Of a DNA stretch of 16,198 nt, positions 7,947 through 15,440 are shown one piece after another (positions within the stretch are counted from its first letter, which is position 1; every line of letters begins with the position of its first letter). This DNA is from Chrysochromulina tobinii (Eukaryota; Haptophyta; Prymnesiales; Chrysochromulinaceae), in the NCBI GenBank assembly GCA_001275005.1, contig JWZX01002504.1, forward strand, positions 1 through 16,198, in the 5' to 3' direction. Below the pieces are notes generated by a model. The model had not been told where the DNA came from, did not search any database, and saw nothing but the letters and a program-made list of their open reading frames with translations. The position numbers and the translations under genes were made by a program.

Positions 7947-8332
7947 GTATACGTAATCAAGCGAGTTGCTTCCCACCATACTCGACACCATAGTACGGCC
8001 GTTGGGGATGGACCCCGAAGGCCGAAGCCCCGGAACGGTCGCGTACGGTACATTCATGATGGCGGGGCGGGGGCTAATAGGTTCCTAATACAGCAGAACT
8101 ACGTACGCCTCGGCTCAGTTACCCAAACTGGAAACTCAGTTAGTAGCTCAGTAGGTTAATCATACTAGGTCAACAGCGTGGCACGCGCGGACGCGCTTCG
8201 CGCCTCGCCCGCGGACGGGACACCAGCGCGAGCTCTGACGATCTGCCCGCGTGAGCCCGCGGGGGCGCTGCCTCGCGCTTCGTCGCGCCCGCCCGGACCC
8301 TGTGTGTCTGAGCTCTTACAAAAGCTTGTTCA
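7947..8332. other. Host intergenic DNA between transposon end and membrane-protein gene
   Basis: These 386 bp contain no supported gene. The stretch 8144-8155 (TAGCTCAGTAGG) resembles a tRNA box A, but no box B or cloverleaf follows. The region should include the 3' untranslated part of the minus-strand gene ending at 8333; no AATAAA signal was seen there. Confidence 0.6.
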
Positions 8333-10057
8333 CTATGAATAGTCCAAAACGTCTTGCGTCACATTCGTCCATCCGGCAGCAACGCAGCACGCCTCGGCCT
8401 CAGCGCACATTGAGTGCTCGTCAAGGAGCCGCCGGCCACTGCCGCCGTCTTTCATCACGTCCGAAGAGATTTGGAAGCGCAGGTACCACTCAAGGATTGT
8501 GAGTGGTAAGAAGATGATATTGAAGGGGAATTGAAGTTTGAAGCCTGTATTGATCTGGAACATGAAGCCTTGAAAAGCCAGGATCCAGGCGATAATCTCG
8601 TCCATGTATGAATCATTCGGATCCCAGTCTGGACCGACCAGGCCAGGGCACAGGATGAGGCCCTTCTTGGCCTTTTCAGCGATGATGTTGAACAGCCCTT
8701 CGGCGAAGAGCTTGCCGCCGCGCAGCGCTGAATAGAACGCCGATATAATCTGCTGCACGTACCATGCAAAGATAATGGCGGCGATTCGGAAGCTCGAGTC
8801 GATCGTTGGCCGGACCCACTGGTGCGTGTTCTCTGGAAGCGCTTTCAGCAGGGGCGGCTCGAGAACTTTGATCAAAGGCTTCTTGACCATGTCTGCTACG
8901 CCCATGGCCATCGCCGTTGTCGCGGCGAATTCCAGCTTGAGCGTCGCGATGACGGCAAGAAAGGCAGCATAAATGGACCCGACAGCTTCTTGTATCTTTT
9001 CTGGTTGTCTGACCGTTGTGACAAGAAGCAACACTTTGCGCTGCATCAGTTGTGGAGGGGTGAGCTGATCGACATCAGCGACACCATCGCCGTCGAGATC
9101 CTCCTCGTCATCCTTGGCATTTGCTTCGAAAGCCGGCCTGAGCTCCGCGATGAGCGCGTCAAAATCCCTTTTGGCTTTCTCGCCACCCATCGTGCGGAAA
9201 GCTTCCATGGCGGCAATGCTCGTCGTGAACGTCCCGCCAAAGTAGCAAAGCGAGATGCCGAAGAGCATCTGTGTGACATTGAAGGGAAGCAGGCACCATA
9301 TTTTGTAGATCCATCGACCGATCCAAAACAAATAGCCTGCAGATGTCGAGCCTATCTGGATGGCTAAGAGGATCTTGGGTTTGAGAGGTTCCACTGAGGG
9401 AGGAATTTTGCCCTCAGGAATGGCGTGAATGAGCAGATCCACGTATCGTTCCATTCGCTTGCTGACATCGGCCATCGGAAAGCACGGGGGAGGTTTATCC
9501 GCCATCATCTCTTTATAGACCTTCAGCGCAGCCGCCTTGGTCTCCTCTGCCTCCTTCTTGGCGAGCTCAGCCTGCTCCTTAAGCTCTTCAACTGTTGGCG
9601 GCCTGATTTTCTTTAGCGCTTCTGCTGCTGCCAGCGCTGCTGCTGCTGGGTCTTCCTTAATTTTTTGCGCGAACTCGATGGCTTGGGCCGCTGCAGGATT
9701 GTGTTTTGCGAGCTCGAGTAATGCTTTGGGATCATTGATTGCATCCTCAGCAAGCTTCGCCAGTGCCTCAACATCGAGCTCAGGTCTCACAGATGCTGGC
9801 GCTTCTGAAGGCGCTTCGCCGCGTGGGGTCCGTGGAGTGCTGGCACTGAGTTGTCGCATCCTATCCCGTGGTGATGGAGGTGGGATGTTGCGTGGAGAAG
9901 GTGGTGGCAACTGCGATGGTCCAGGCAGCGCCGAATCCGACGACGGTACCTTTTTGCCTCCCTTTCCGTCGCCGAGAAGGGGTTGCTTTGCCTTTTCGAC
10001 GTCGTCATTGTCGTCATCTTCAGGTGGCAGGTCATCGTCGTCGTCCTTGGGCGGCAT
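8333..10057 (-). CDS. Uncharacterised multi-spanning membrane protein with acidic N terminus and EF-hand-like loop
   Basis: This 574-residue protein starts at the ATG at 10057, which has a good context (GCCATGC) and opens the acidic stretch MPPKDDDDDLPPEDDDNDD. The frame continues upstream to an ATG at 10240, but that extension is Arg-rich and its ATG context is weak. Numbering from ATG 10057: residues 1-95 are acidic then Pro/Ser-rich; about 95-185 is Ala/Glu/Lys-rich and probably helical or coiled coil. Hydrophobic segments lie near 229-249, 260-284, 360-385, 425-440, 488-502 and 510-525. A DLDGDGVADVDQL loop at 320-332 resembles an EF-hand/TSP3 Ca2+ site. I recall similar hypothetical proteins in chromist algae but know no function; a Ca2+-responsive channel or scaffold would be speculation. 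The tail (about 535-574) has three Cys and an NVT site. No intron is evident. Confidence 0.82.
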   Translation of the reverse strand: MPPKDDDDDLPPEDDDNDDVEKAKQPLLGDGKGGKKVPSSDSALPGPSQLPPPSPRNIPPPSPRDRMRQLSASTPRTPRGEAPSEAPASVRPELDVEALAKLAEDAINDPKALLELAKHNPAAAQAIEFAQKIKEDPAAAALAAAEALKKIRPPTVEELKEQAELAKKEAEETKAAALKVYKEMMADKPPPCFPMADVSKRMERYVDLLIHAIPEGKIPPSVEPLKPKILLAIQIGSTSAGYLFWIGRWIYKIWCLLPFNVTQMLFGISLCYFGGTFTTSIAAMEAFRTMGGEKAKRDFDALIAELRPAFEANAKDDEEDLDGDGVADVDQLTPPQLMQRKVLLLVTTVRQPEKIQEAVGSIYAAFLAVIATLKLEFAATTAMAMGVADMVKKPLIKVLEPPLLKALPENTHQWVRPTIDSSFRIAAIIFAWYVQQIISAFYSALRGGKLFAEGLFNIIAEKAKKGLILCPGLVGPDWDPNDSYMDEIIAWILAFQGFMFQINTGFKLQFPFNIIFLPLTILEWYLRFQISSDVMKDGGSGRRLLDEHSMCAEAEACCVAAGWTNVTQDVLDYS

Positions 10058-10276
10058 GGCACGTGTTTGCAAGCACGCGCTGACGCAGCGTGGGCTCGCA
10101 GGCGAGCGTTCCCGGCGAACGGGTGGGAGCGACGCGGGGAGAAATCCAAATTTGCGACTCTGCCCCAAACACAGGCGCGTCGGCCGCGCTCCGCGCTCAA
10201 CATGATGACCTCTTTTTCCAAAACACGATGTTCTCGCCATTGAATAACCTCACGTACTCATGTTTGTCACGCATGA

Positions 10277-10293
10277 GACATGTAATACATGTC
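10277..10293. promoter_or_regulatory. 17-bp palindrome GACATGTA-a-TACATGTC upstream of the membrane-protein gene
   Basis: The 8-bp arms are perfect around a single central base. The symmetry extends imperfectly outward (gcatga / tcatcacgc). It lies about 220 bp upstream of the chosen start at 10057 and could bind a dimeric transcription factor. This is inferred from symmetry only. Confidence 0.3.
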
Positions 10294-10699
10294 ATCACGC
10301 AAATAGTGTTACGTTGTATCCGGATTTGCGCCGGCTACTTGGATACTGTAGTCTTACAACATGCCCTGTGTACATGAACATGTTTTACATGACCGTACTC
10401 CGTAGACCGATTGACAATAGAATCGAGTCCATCTGTCATCATTTCATGTGTGGTTGTAATCCTGGGGTTTATCGAAAATCTGCAAATAAAAAGGGATTCA
10501 AATTGAATAAAGGGGCTCCCCTAGACGCTTCACAGTTCACACCGCACGGGCACGGGCCAGGGGGCACGCTGGCACGCTAGGAGCAACGGTGTACTTAATA
10601 ATTAACACTCTTGTTTACACTTCTCGCACTTGCGCGGACTTGAGGGTCTTTTAACTTTTATGTTTTAAGTAACTTTTCGTGTGTATTTTAATTTTTAAT

Positions 10700-10705
10700 T
10701 TTATT
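10700..10705 (-). terminator. Possible polyadenylation signal AATAAA for the sirtuin gene
   Basis: The plus-strand TTTATT reads AATAAA on the minus strand, about 70 bases after the TAA stop at 10773-10775, within an AT-rich stretch. Many GC-rich algae do not rely on this hexamer, and AT-rich DNA can produce it by chance. Confidence 0.3.
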
Positions 10706-10772
10706 TGATGTGAGGAGGTTGAGACACACCACAAATCGTGTTTTTTTAAACACCGTATTGTTACCGCTCGAC

Positions 10773-12824
10773 TTACGCCTGCCGCTTCCTGTTCTTCGAC
10801 AGCGCGCCGTGCCAGCTTGCGAGCTCTGCTGCGTGCTTAGCACTGCATTTGGAGCACATCCCGTCTGCGCTGGCGCTGCTAGCAAAGAAGCCGCACTTCG
10901 CCGTGCACTTTTTAGCAGGAGCGGCTGGTGCTGGGGCGGCGGCTGGTGCTGGGGCGGCGGCTGGTGCTGGGGCGGCTGGTGCTGGGGCTGGAGATGGCGC
11001 TGCCTCGGCCGGGGGTGGTCGCGCCACTGGCAGGGCAAGAGGCGATGAGGTGCTCGGGGCGGCCGTGCCCGTGCTCGAAGCCGCACCGACCACCGACGAA
11101 AGCGACGACTGCTTTGCTAGCAGCCGAGGTGATGGTGCTCGCAACCGGGGCGAAGCCGCCCGCTTCAGCGGAGGCGGCGGCGCAGCACCAGCACCAGCAC
11201 CAGCGGCGGCAGTGGCAGCAGCAACGGCGGAGGCGGGAGCAGCGGCAGCTGTGGCGATCGAAGCGGCTTCATCCTGGGCCTTAGCCGGGGGTGCCCCCGC
11301 TGGGAATGCGCGAGGAAGGCTGCGGCGCTTCGTGCTCCATCCACTTTTCTTGCGTCTCTTCGGTGGCGGCATCGCCGCATGGTGGCCGCCGCCCTCTAAT
11401 TCTACATCGTCCCCATCGCCGTCGTCACCCTCGTCACTGCCGCCGTCGTCTTTGGCCTCCTTCGCATCAGCCGCATCGTCAGCGGCCACCTCAGCGCCGT
11501 CCGTCTCGATCTTGACTGACCAATCAATGCCCTTCACCGCCGCCTCGGCCGCCGACGCAGTTGGTGGCCCTTGGCCCGCCTCGTCCAGCGAAGCTTCGGA
11601 GGCTGCAGCCTCGGCCTCCTCGCGCGCATCGGCCGCTTCCCTCTCGGCCTTTGAGCGCATGAGCTCCGAGCCGCGCGCGGGCTCGACCTGCCTCTTAAGG
11701 ACCTCATCCTTGGCTGGCTGGTAGGGCAGGTAGGGCATCCCAAGGCTAACCAGCAACTGCTCGAGCACGGTGTCACACCGGCCGTGGAGGCGCAGCTCGG
11801 CGGCGTGGTCCTTGGGCGTGGGCTGCAGGTTGACGATCACCATGCGCTTGCGCTGTGGCTTGGGCGGCAACTGCCAGATGAACTTGTAGTGCTGCAGCAC
11901 TTTCAGAGAGCTGCCGAGAAAGATGGCCAGATCGCACCGCTCCGAGTGCTCCATCGCGGTGGAGAGGTCGGCGGGCGCGATCGACTCGCCGAAATAGACG
12001 ATGGTGTCGCGCAGCTCGGCGCGGTTGCACACCTTGCGCTCGCACGCGCGCTCAGTCCCATGCCTGTGGAACGAGCTCTTCCCGGTCACGTCAAATGGAC
12101 GCACGTACTCCTTGCCGCAGCTCGGGCATCGCTCGCGGAAGACGTTACCGTGCAGCTCGCACAGCTTGCTCGGCGGCACGCCCGAGCGCAGGTGCAGCCC
12201 GTCGACGTTCTGCGAGATTACTTGCTTGATCAGGCCCTTGCGCACCAGCGCCGCGAGCGCCAGGTGCCCTATCGTCGGCCGCGTCTCCGCGAAGCTCTGC
12301 CCCATGACCGCCCGCGCCGCGCACGGCGCGTTGCGTGCCCCCCCCGCGGCGGAGCTGCTGCCGCCGCCCTTTTTATTGTGCAGCGTCCACAGTCCTTGTG
12401 GGCCGCGATAGTCAGGGATCGCCGCGGCTGTGCTCATCCCTGCACCCGTATAAACGACCGCGTGCTTTGCCTCACGCAGCATGTCGGCCAGCGCAGCGAT
12501 CTTAACGCGAAGTGTGGCTTCGTCCTCCTCCACCTCGGTCGCATTGGCCTCTTGCTGCTCCTTCACCCTGGCAGCTTTGGCAGCCGACGCACGTAGCTTT
12601 GCGGTCTCTTCCGGGTGCGCCTCAAGCAGAGCACGAGCATCCGCTGAGCGCTCAGGCGAGGGCTCGCGCAGGGCTGCTTTGAGCTTGCGCTGCAGCTCTC
12701 GCGCCGCCTCAGCGGCGAGGCGCAAGGCCTGTTGCTCCAGCTTGCGCGCCTCGCGCGACGACACGTCGGCTGATGAGGACGACACATCGGCTGATGAGAG
12801 ACGTGATGCCGCGAGTTCAGCCAT
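10773..12824 (-). CDS. SIRT7-like NAD+-dependent protein deacylase with C-terminal A20-type zinc finger
   Basis: This 683-residue protein starts at an ATG in strong context (ACCATGG). The sirtuin core spans about 118-365: NAD-binding GAGMSTAAAIPDYRGPQGLW (127-146), QNVDGLHLRSG (205-215), catalytic H225 in ELHGN, zinc cysteines C233/C236 and C261/C266, GSS (304-306) and VNLQ (331-334). The DYRGP and QNxDGLHLRSG forms and the LRDTIVxFGE segment place it with SIRT6/7 (class IV), closest to SIRT7. The N terminus (25-95) is charged and helical. After the core come an acidic region (about 440-480), a basic NLS-like PPPKRRKKSGWSTKRR (487-502), a Pro/Ala linker, and an A20-like zinc finger, C640-x3-C-x12-C-x2-C660, with CGFF and CSKC. 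A20 fingers usually have 11 residues between the pairs and often bind ubiquitin. Nuclear chromatin deacylation is likely; a ubiquitin link is inferred. Confidence 0.93.
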   Translation of the reverse strand: MAELAASRLSSADVSSSSADVSSREARKLEQQALRLAAEAARELQRKLKAALREPSPERSADARALLEAHPEETAKLRASAAKAARVKEQQEANATEVEEDEATLRVKIAALADMLREAKHAVVYTGAGMSTAAAIPDYRGPQGLWTLHNKKGGGSSSAAGGARNAPCAARAVMGQSFAETRPTIGHLALAALVRKGLIKQVISQNVDGLHLRSGVPPSKLCELHGNVFRERCPSCGKEYVRPFDVTGKSSFHRHGTERACERKVCNRAELRDTIVYFGESIAPADLSTAMEHSERCDLAIFLGSSLKVLQHYKFIWQLPPKPQRKRMVIVNLQPTPKDHAAELRLHGRCDTVLEQLLVSLGMPYLPYQPAKDEVLKRQVEPARGSELMRSKAEREAADAREEAEAAASEASLDEAGQGPPTASAAEAAVKGIDWSVKIETDGAEVAADDAADAKEAKDDGGSDEGDDGDGDDVELEGGGHHAAMPPPKRRKKSGWSTKRRSLPRAFPAGAPPAKAQDEAASIATAAAAPASAVAAATAAAGAGAGAAPPPPLKRAASPRLRAPSPRLLAKQSSLSSVVGAASSTGTAAPSTSSPLALPVARPPPAEAAPSPAPAPAAPAPAAAPAPAAAPAPAAPAKKCTAKCGFFASSASADGMCSKCSAKHAAELASWHGALSKNRKRQA
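10921..10990. repeat. 18-bp coding tandem repeat (Pro/Ala linker of the sirtuin)
   Basis: The unit gcggctggtgctggggcg occurs three times from 10921 to 10974 and then degenerates. On the minus strand it encodes the PAPAAA linker just before the zinc finger. The period is a multiple of three, so copy-number change would alter linker length without breaking the frame. Confidence 0.75.
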
Positions 12825-13394
12825 GGTTCACGCGTGTCCTTTGAGAAAGGGGGGATCAGAAGAAACCGATTGAGGGGATCGCCAACGAAAACCTTCGCCA
12901 CTGGTTTCCGCGTTTTTGCTGATTACCCCGAACAGCTGTGGTGCATCCGCGCGTTCACGGCGAAGCTTTCTTCCCCACCCCCGGTTTCGTCTGAATACCG
13001 TGAGGGAAGCCTCAGAGATTAACCGCCAGCGTGAAATTAGTGCGTGCGCGAAACGATAGGATTTTGCGGTGGTGCACGATTTTCGACGCTGACCAGATGG
13101 CTAAGGACCGGTCGGACAGATGCACGCGTGGCATGAGAGCCCTCACGGGATGTGATCCTGGGTCCGATAGCACGCGAGCCCGACCTCGAAAAGAAGGGCA
13201 AGGCGACATGAACTACCGGGGGACTGATGGCGTTCGCGCAGTCAGGCTGATCCCAGCGTGCTCCCCTACAAGTGCAATGCGGCGGCGCCGACCGGCTTCA
13301 AGAAAAATGTTCGCAGGTTTTCCTCCGCAGGACTATACCCCACTCCTAAGGCGTGAACGGGCCGTGCCTAGAGATAGGTTCCCGGAGCCTAAAA
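12825..13394. other. Non-coding region upstream of the sirtuin gene
   Basis: These 570 bp should contain the sirtuin promoter. No gene, tRNA or convincing repeat was found; short frames on both strands lack recognisable sequence. Confidence 0.5.
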
Positions 13395-13470
13395 GTAACA
13401 TGGTAACATGGTAACATGGTTGTCTGTCTGTGTGTCTGTCCGTGTGCCAGTCTGTCGTCCCAAATTTGGG
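13395..13470. repeat. 8-bp tandem repeat, CTGT-rich tract and CCCAAATTTGGG palindrome
   Basis: GTAACATG occurs three times in tandem (13395-13418). It is followed by a TGTCTGTCTGTGTG-type low-complexity stretch to about 13456, then the perfect 12-bp palindrome CCCAAATTTGGG at 13459-13470. The three abut with no gap, which suggests one dispersed repeat family member rather than chance. No coding function is seen. Confidence 0.6.
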
Positions 13471-13743
13471 TGAAAGCGAACGCTTCGCGCTTCGAACGCG
13501 GCTCTCCAAATTTCTTTCCACCGGCCGAAGAGGCTACGAAGTGACAGTGCCTCTGCTGGCGCTGCTACGCAGTGAATCGCGCCGCCAACGCGCGCCCCGG
13601 CCGGCCGCGGCGCGCGGGCCCACCGACGCACGCCATAGCCGGCACGCGCGCTCGCGCAGTCACCATGGCCACCGTGCGGCCACCGTAACTCCTGAATCAC
13701 TCCAGGCGGCTGGCAAGCTGCCGTGCGCCACGACACTGTCTCT

Positions 13744-13780
13744 CTCGACGCCGCCGTCGTCACGCGACGGCGGCGTCGAG
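13744..13780. repeat. Perfect inverted repeat, 16-bp arms and 5-nt loop
   Basis: CTCGACGCCGCCGTCG (13744-13759) is followed by a TCACG loop and its exact reverse complement (13765-13780). The GC-rich stem is very stable. It lies about 50 bases upstream of the Cys-rich fragment and far from either flanking host gene, so a terminator or foldback-element origin cannot be told apart. Confidence 0.7.
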
Positions 13781-13828
13781 TGACTTCTTTTGCGTTCCCT
13801 TCGGGGGGCGCGCCAACGGGCGCGTCTC

Positions 13829-14003
13829 TACACCTCCGACTCCCACTGCGACGACGGCGGCCCCGGTGTGCGCAGACTGCATCTACGGCACCGACTGCGC
13901 CGACTGCGGCCCGCGCTTCCCGCCTCCTCCGCCCATCTGCGCCGAGACGTGCAACTGGGCTTCCGACGCCGATTGCGACGGTGGCGGCCCCGGCTCGGAG
14001 TTC
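13829..14003 (+). pseudogene. Frameshifted fragment of a Cys-rich repeat protein (CDxGGPG / GTDCADCGPR type)
   Basis: One frame gives YTSDSHCDDGGPG (13829-13867). The next frame continues with CIYGTDCADCGPR (from 13878) and a second unit, ICAETCNWASDADCDGGGPG followed by SEF, ending at 14003. Comparing the two units, about four codons would be expected between GGPG and the CIYG cysteine, but only 10 bases are present, so the frame is broken by -2 (or +1). After SEF the similarity stops. I recall this Cys-rich unit as common in predicted proteins of haptophytes and other algae; its function is unknown to me. The gap is too short for an intron, so I regard this as a gene remnant. A sequencing error is the alternative. 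Confidence 0.55.
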
Positions 14004-14363
14004 CGCCCGGCCCCAGGCCGACGGCATGTGGACCGACCAATCGTCACATGTTGTAAGGTGGCAGTGTGTGTGCGTCCTGTACATAACCAGTCTAAGAACA
14101 AAAGTTCTAAAGGAAGAGCTACTCACCACCGAAACGACAAACGACGAACGGGGATGGGGTACGCCGGCGGTAGTGATAAGTGATGAAGGCGTCAACCGCG
14201 CGAATCGATGTTGTACACATGTGACACAGCCCTCTCGCAGTCGCGCAACGGAGTCGCGCGCGCGCGCGCGCATGATGGTCACGTGAAAATTATTCATTCA
14301 CGAAAGTTGGCCACGGGTCCGTCTAGTGATAGTGTATGATCCGTTGATCAAAAATTAACGGCC

Positions 14364-15440
14364 ATGGATGCGGTTGCCGCGGCGGCAACATCGGCGCCGC
14401 TCACATCGGCGCCGCTCGCGCGTTTCCTGCGCCCGGCGGACCCGCAGCTATCGGCGTGCCACGACGCGCTCTGGGACCTCAAGCACGCGATTGCGCTGCA
14501 GTGCGTCTTCGTGGCGGGCGTGTGCCGACGGCTGCGTGAGATAGGGACTGATACGAGTGCGGCGCAGACGAACAAGGCGCCGGACCAGCGCGCCAAGGAG
14601 CTGATTGTTGGCATCATTGGCGGCGGCGTCATTGGCGGCGTCGTGGGCCATGCCCTCGTCGACGCCGGCCTGCCCGCTGCGTCTGTGCTCATGTCGACGC
14701 GGTCTCCGCGGCGTCAAAAGGAGCTGACGGCGCGTGGTGTGAACGTCGTCTTCGACAACGCGGCGGTCGCCTCGCGGGCACGCCTCCTCATTATCGCAGT
14801 GCTCCCTGGCCAGCAGTTGCAGGACGTCGCGCGCACGGCACGGCCCGGTCCGAACACGCTCGTGCTCAGCCTGGTAGGGAGCACACCGCTCGCCAAGATG
14901 CGCTCGTTGCTGGGCGTGCCGAACGTGATCGGCTCGGCAGCGGACGCGACGCTGCCGCTGCTCATCGAGGCGCAATCGCAGCGGGCGATGGAGATGGAGG
15001 AGATGGCGGAGGAGCAGCTAGCTGCGATAGGAGGCCCCCTCAGCGCGGTAGCGGCCTTGGGAGGCAGATTGCCAGATGGCCAAGTTCTACGCCTGGCGGC
15101 TACGGGGTTCGCGCCGCGCATGGGCGCAGTGACGGCCGTCCTGAGCGCCCTCCCCGTCATCCTCACGGACTTTGAGTTCCCGATGGCTATTGCGCGATCG
15201 CTATGCCAGGTTGCCTATTTTGGAAAGCTCTCGCGCGACGCTCTTGCCTCGATCGCCGCCGACGTTGCGACTTATGAATCCAAAGTGGAGGCTGGCGGCG
15301 CGGAGCGTCTGCGGGATCATCGCGCCCTCGAAGCCGCGGACGGCAGCGAGGAGCACTATCAGGATGTGCTCCTCCGCGCGCGTGCGGCGTTCGAGGCACG
15401 CTGCGCTGGAGCACGACCCGAGGGAGAGCTGCCCGCGTGA
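14364..15440 (+). CDS. NADP-dependent oxidoreductase, NOXRED1 / pyrroline-5-carboxylate-reductase-like
   Basis: This 358-residue protein starts at an ATG in strong Kozak context (GCCATGG). An N-terminal helical segment (about 25-78) precedes a Rossmann domain. The glycine-rich dinucleotide loop is VGIIGGGVIGG at 82-92, followed by STRSPRR at 111-117, where Ser/Arg residues suit the NADP 2'-phosphate. LLIIAVLPGQ (141-150) is the typical strand 4 and loop of the P5CR-like fold. The C-terminal half is helical, as in the P5CR dimerisation domain, but diverged. The leader before the Rossmann domain and the STRSP loop resemble animal NOXRED1, whose substrate is not known. A true proline-pathway reductase is less likely because I do not recognise the conserved C-terminal P5CR signature. 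The protein is probably soluble. No intron is evident and the start is well supported. Confidence 0.85.
   Translation: MDAVAAAATSAPLTSAPLARFLRPADPQLSACHDALWDLKHAIALQCVFVAGVCRRLREIGTDTSAAQTNKAPDQRAKELIVGIIGGGVIGGVVGHALVDAGLPAASVLMSTRSPRRQKELTARGVNVVFDNAAVASRARLLIIAVLPGQQLQDVARTARPGPNTLVLSLVGSTPLAKMRSLLGVPNVIGSAADATLPLLIEAQSQRAMEMEEMAEEQLAAIGGPLSAVAALGGRLPDGQVLRLAATGFAPRMGAVTAVLSALPVILTDFEFPMAIARSLCQVAYFGKLSRDALASIAADVATYESKVEAGGAERLRDHRALEAADGSEEHYQDVLLRARAAFEARCAGARPEGELPA

Larger units (their letters stand above)
10058..10772. other. Intergenic region: sirtuin 3' side and membrane-gene 5' side
   Basis: These 715 bp are more AT-rich than the coding DNA. They should hold the promoter and leader of the membrane-protein gene and the 3' untranslated region of the sirtuin gene, both on the minus strand. 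A near-perfect palindrome, GACATGTA-a-TACATGTC, lies at 10277-10293, and several further ACATG copies follow to about 10395. GTGTTT/AAACAC arms (10738-10753) lie just beyond the sirtuin stop. No gene is supported. Confidence 0.5.
13471..14363. other. Non-coding region upstream of the NOXRED1-like gene, with decayed gene fragment
   Basis: This region holds the hairpin at 13744-13780, the frameshifted Cys-rich fragment at 13829-14003 and a (CG)8 run at about 14255-14270. It should also contain the promoter of the gene starting at 14364. No intact gene is supported. Confidence 0.5.

Noticed and set aside
8144-8155. TAGCTCAGTAGG, similar to a tRNA box A
   Set aside because: No GGTTCGA-type box B and no acceptor or anticodon stems were found downstream, so neither a tRNA nor a tRNA-derived SINE is supported.
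10058-10240. N-terminal extension of the membrane protein to the ATG at 10240
   Set aside because: The extra 61 residues are Arg/Cys-rich and unlike the rest, and the upstream ATG has a weak context, while the ATG at 10057 has a good one. It cannot be fully excluded.
12758-12799. Two CTGATGA boxes resembling a hammerhead ribozyme core
   Set aside because: They belong to a 21-bp tandem duplication coding SSADVSS in the sirtuin N terminus. No GAAA box or matching stems follow.
13723-14286. A 187-codon plus-strand frame upstream of the NOXRED1-like gene
   Set aside because: It runs across the hairpin in a phase different from the recognisable Cys-rich fragment and has no coherent sequence.
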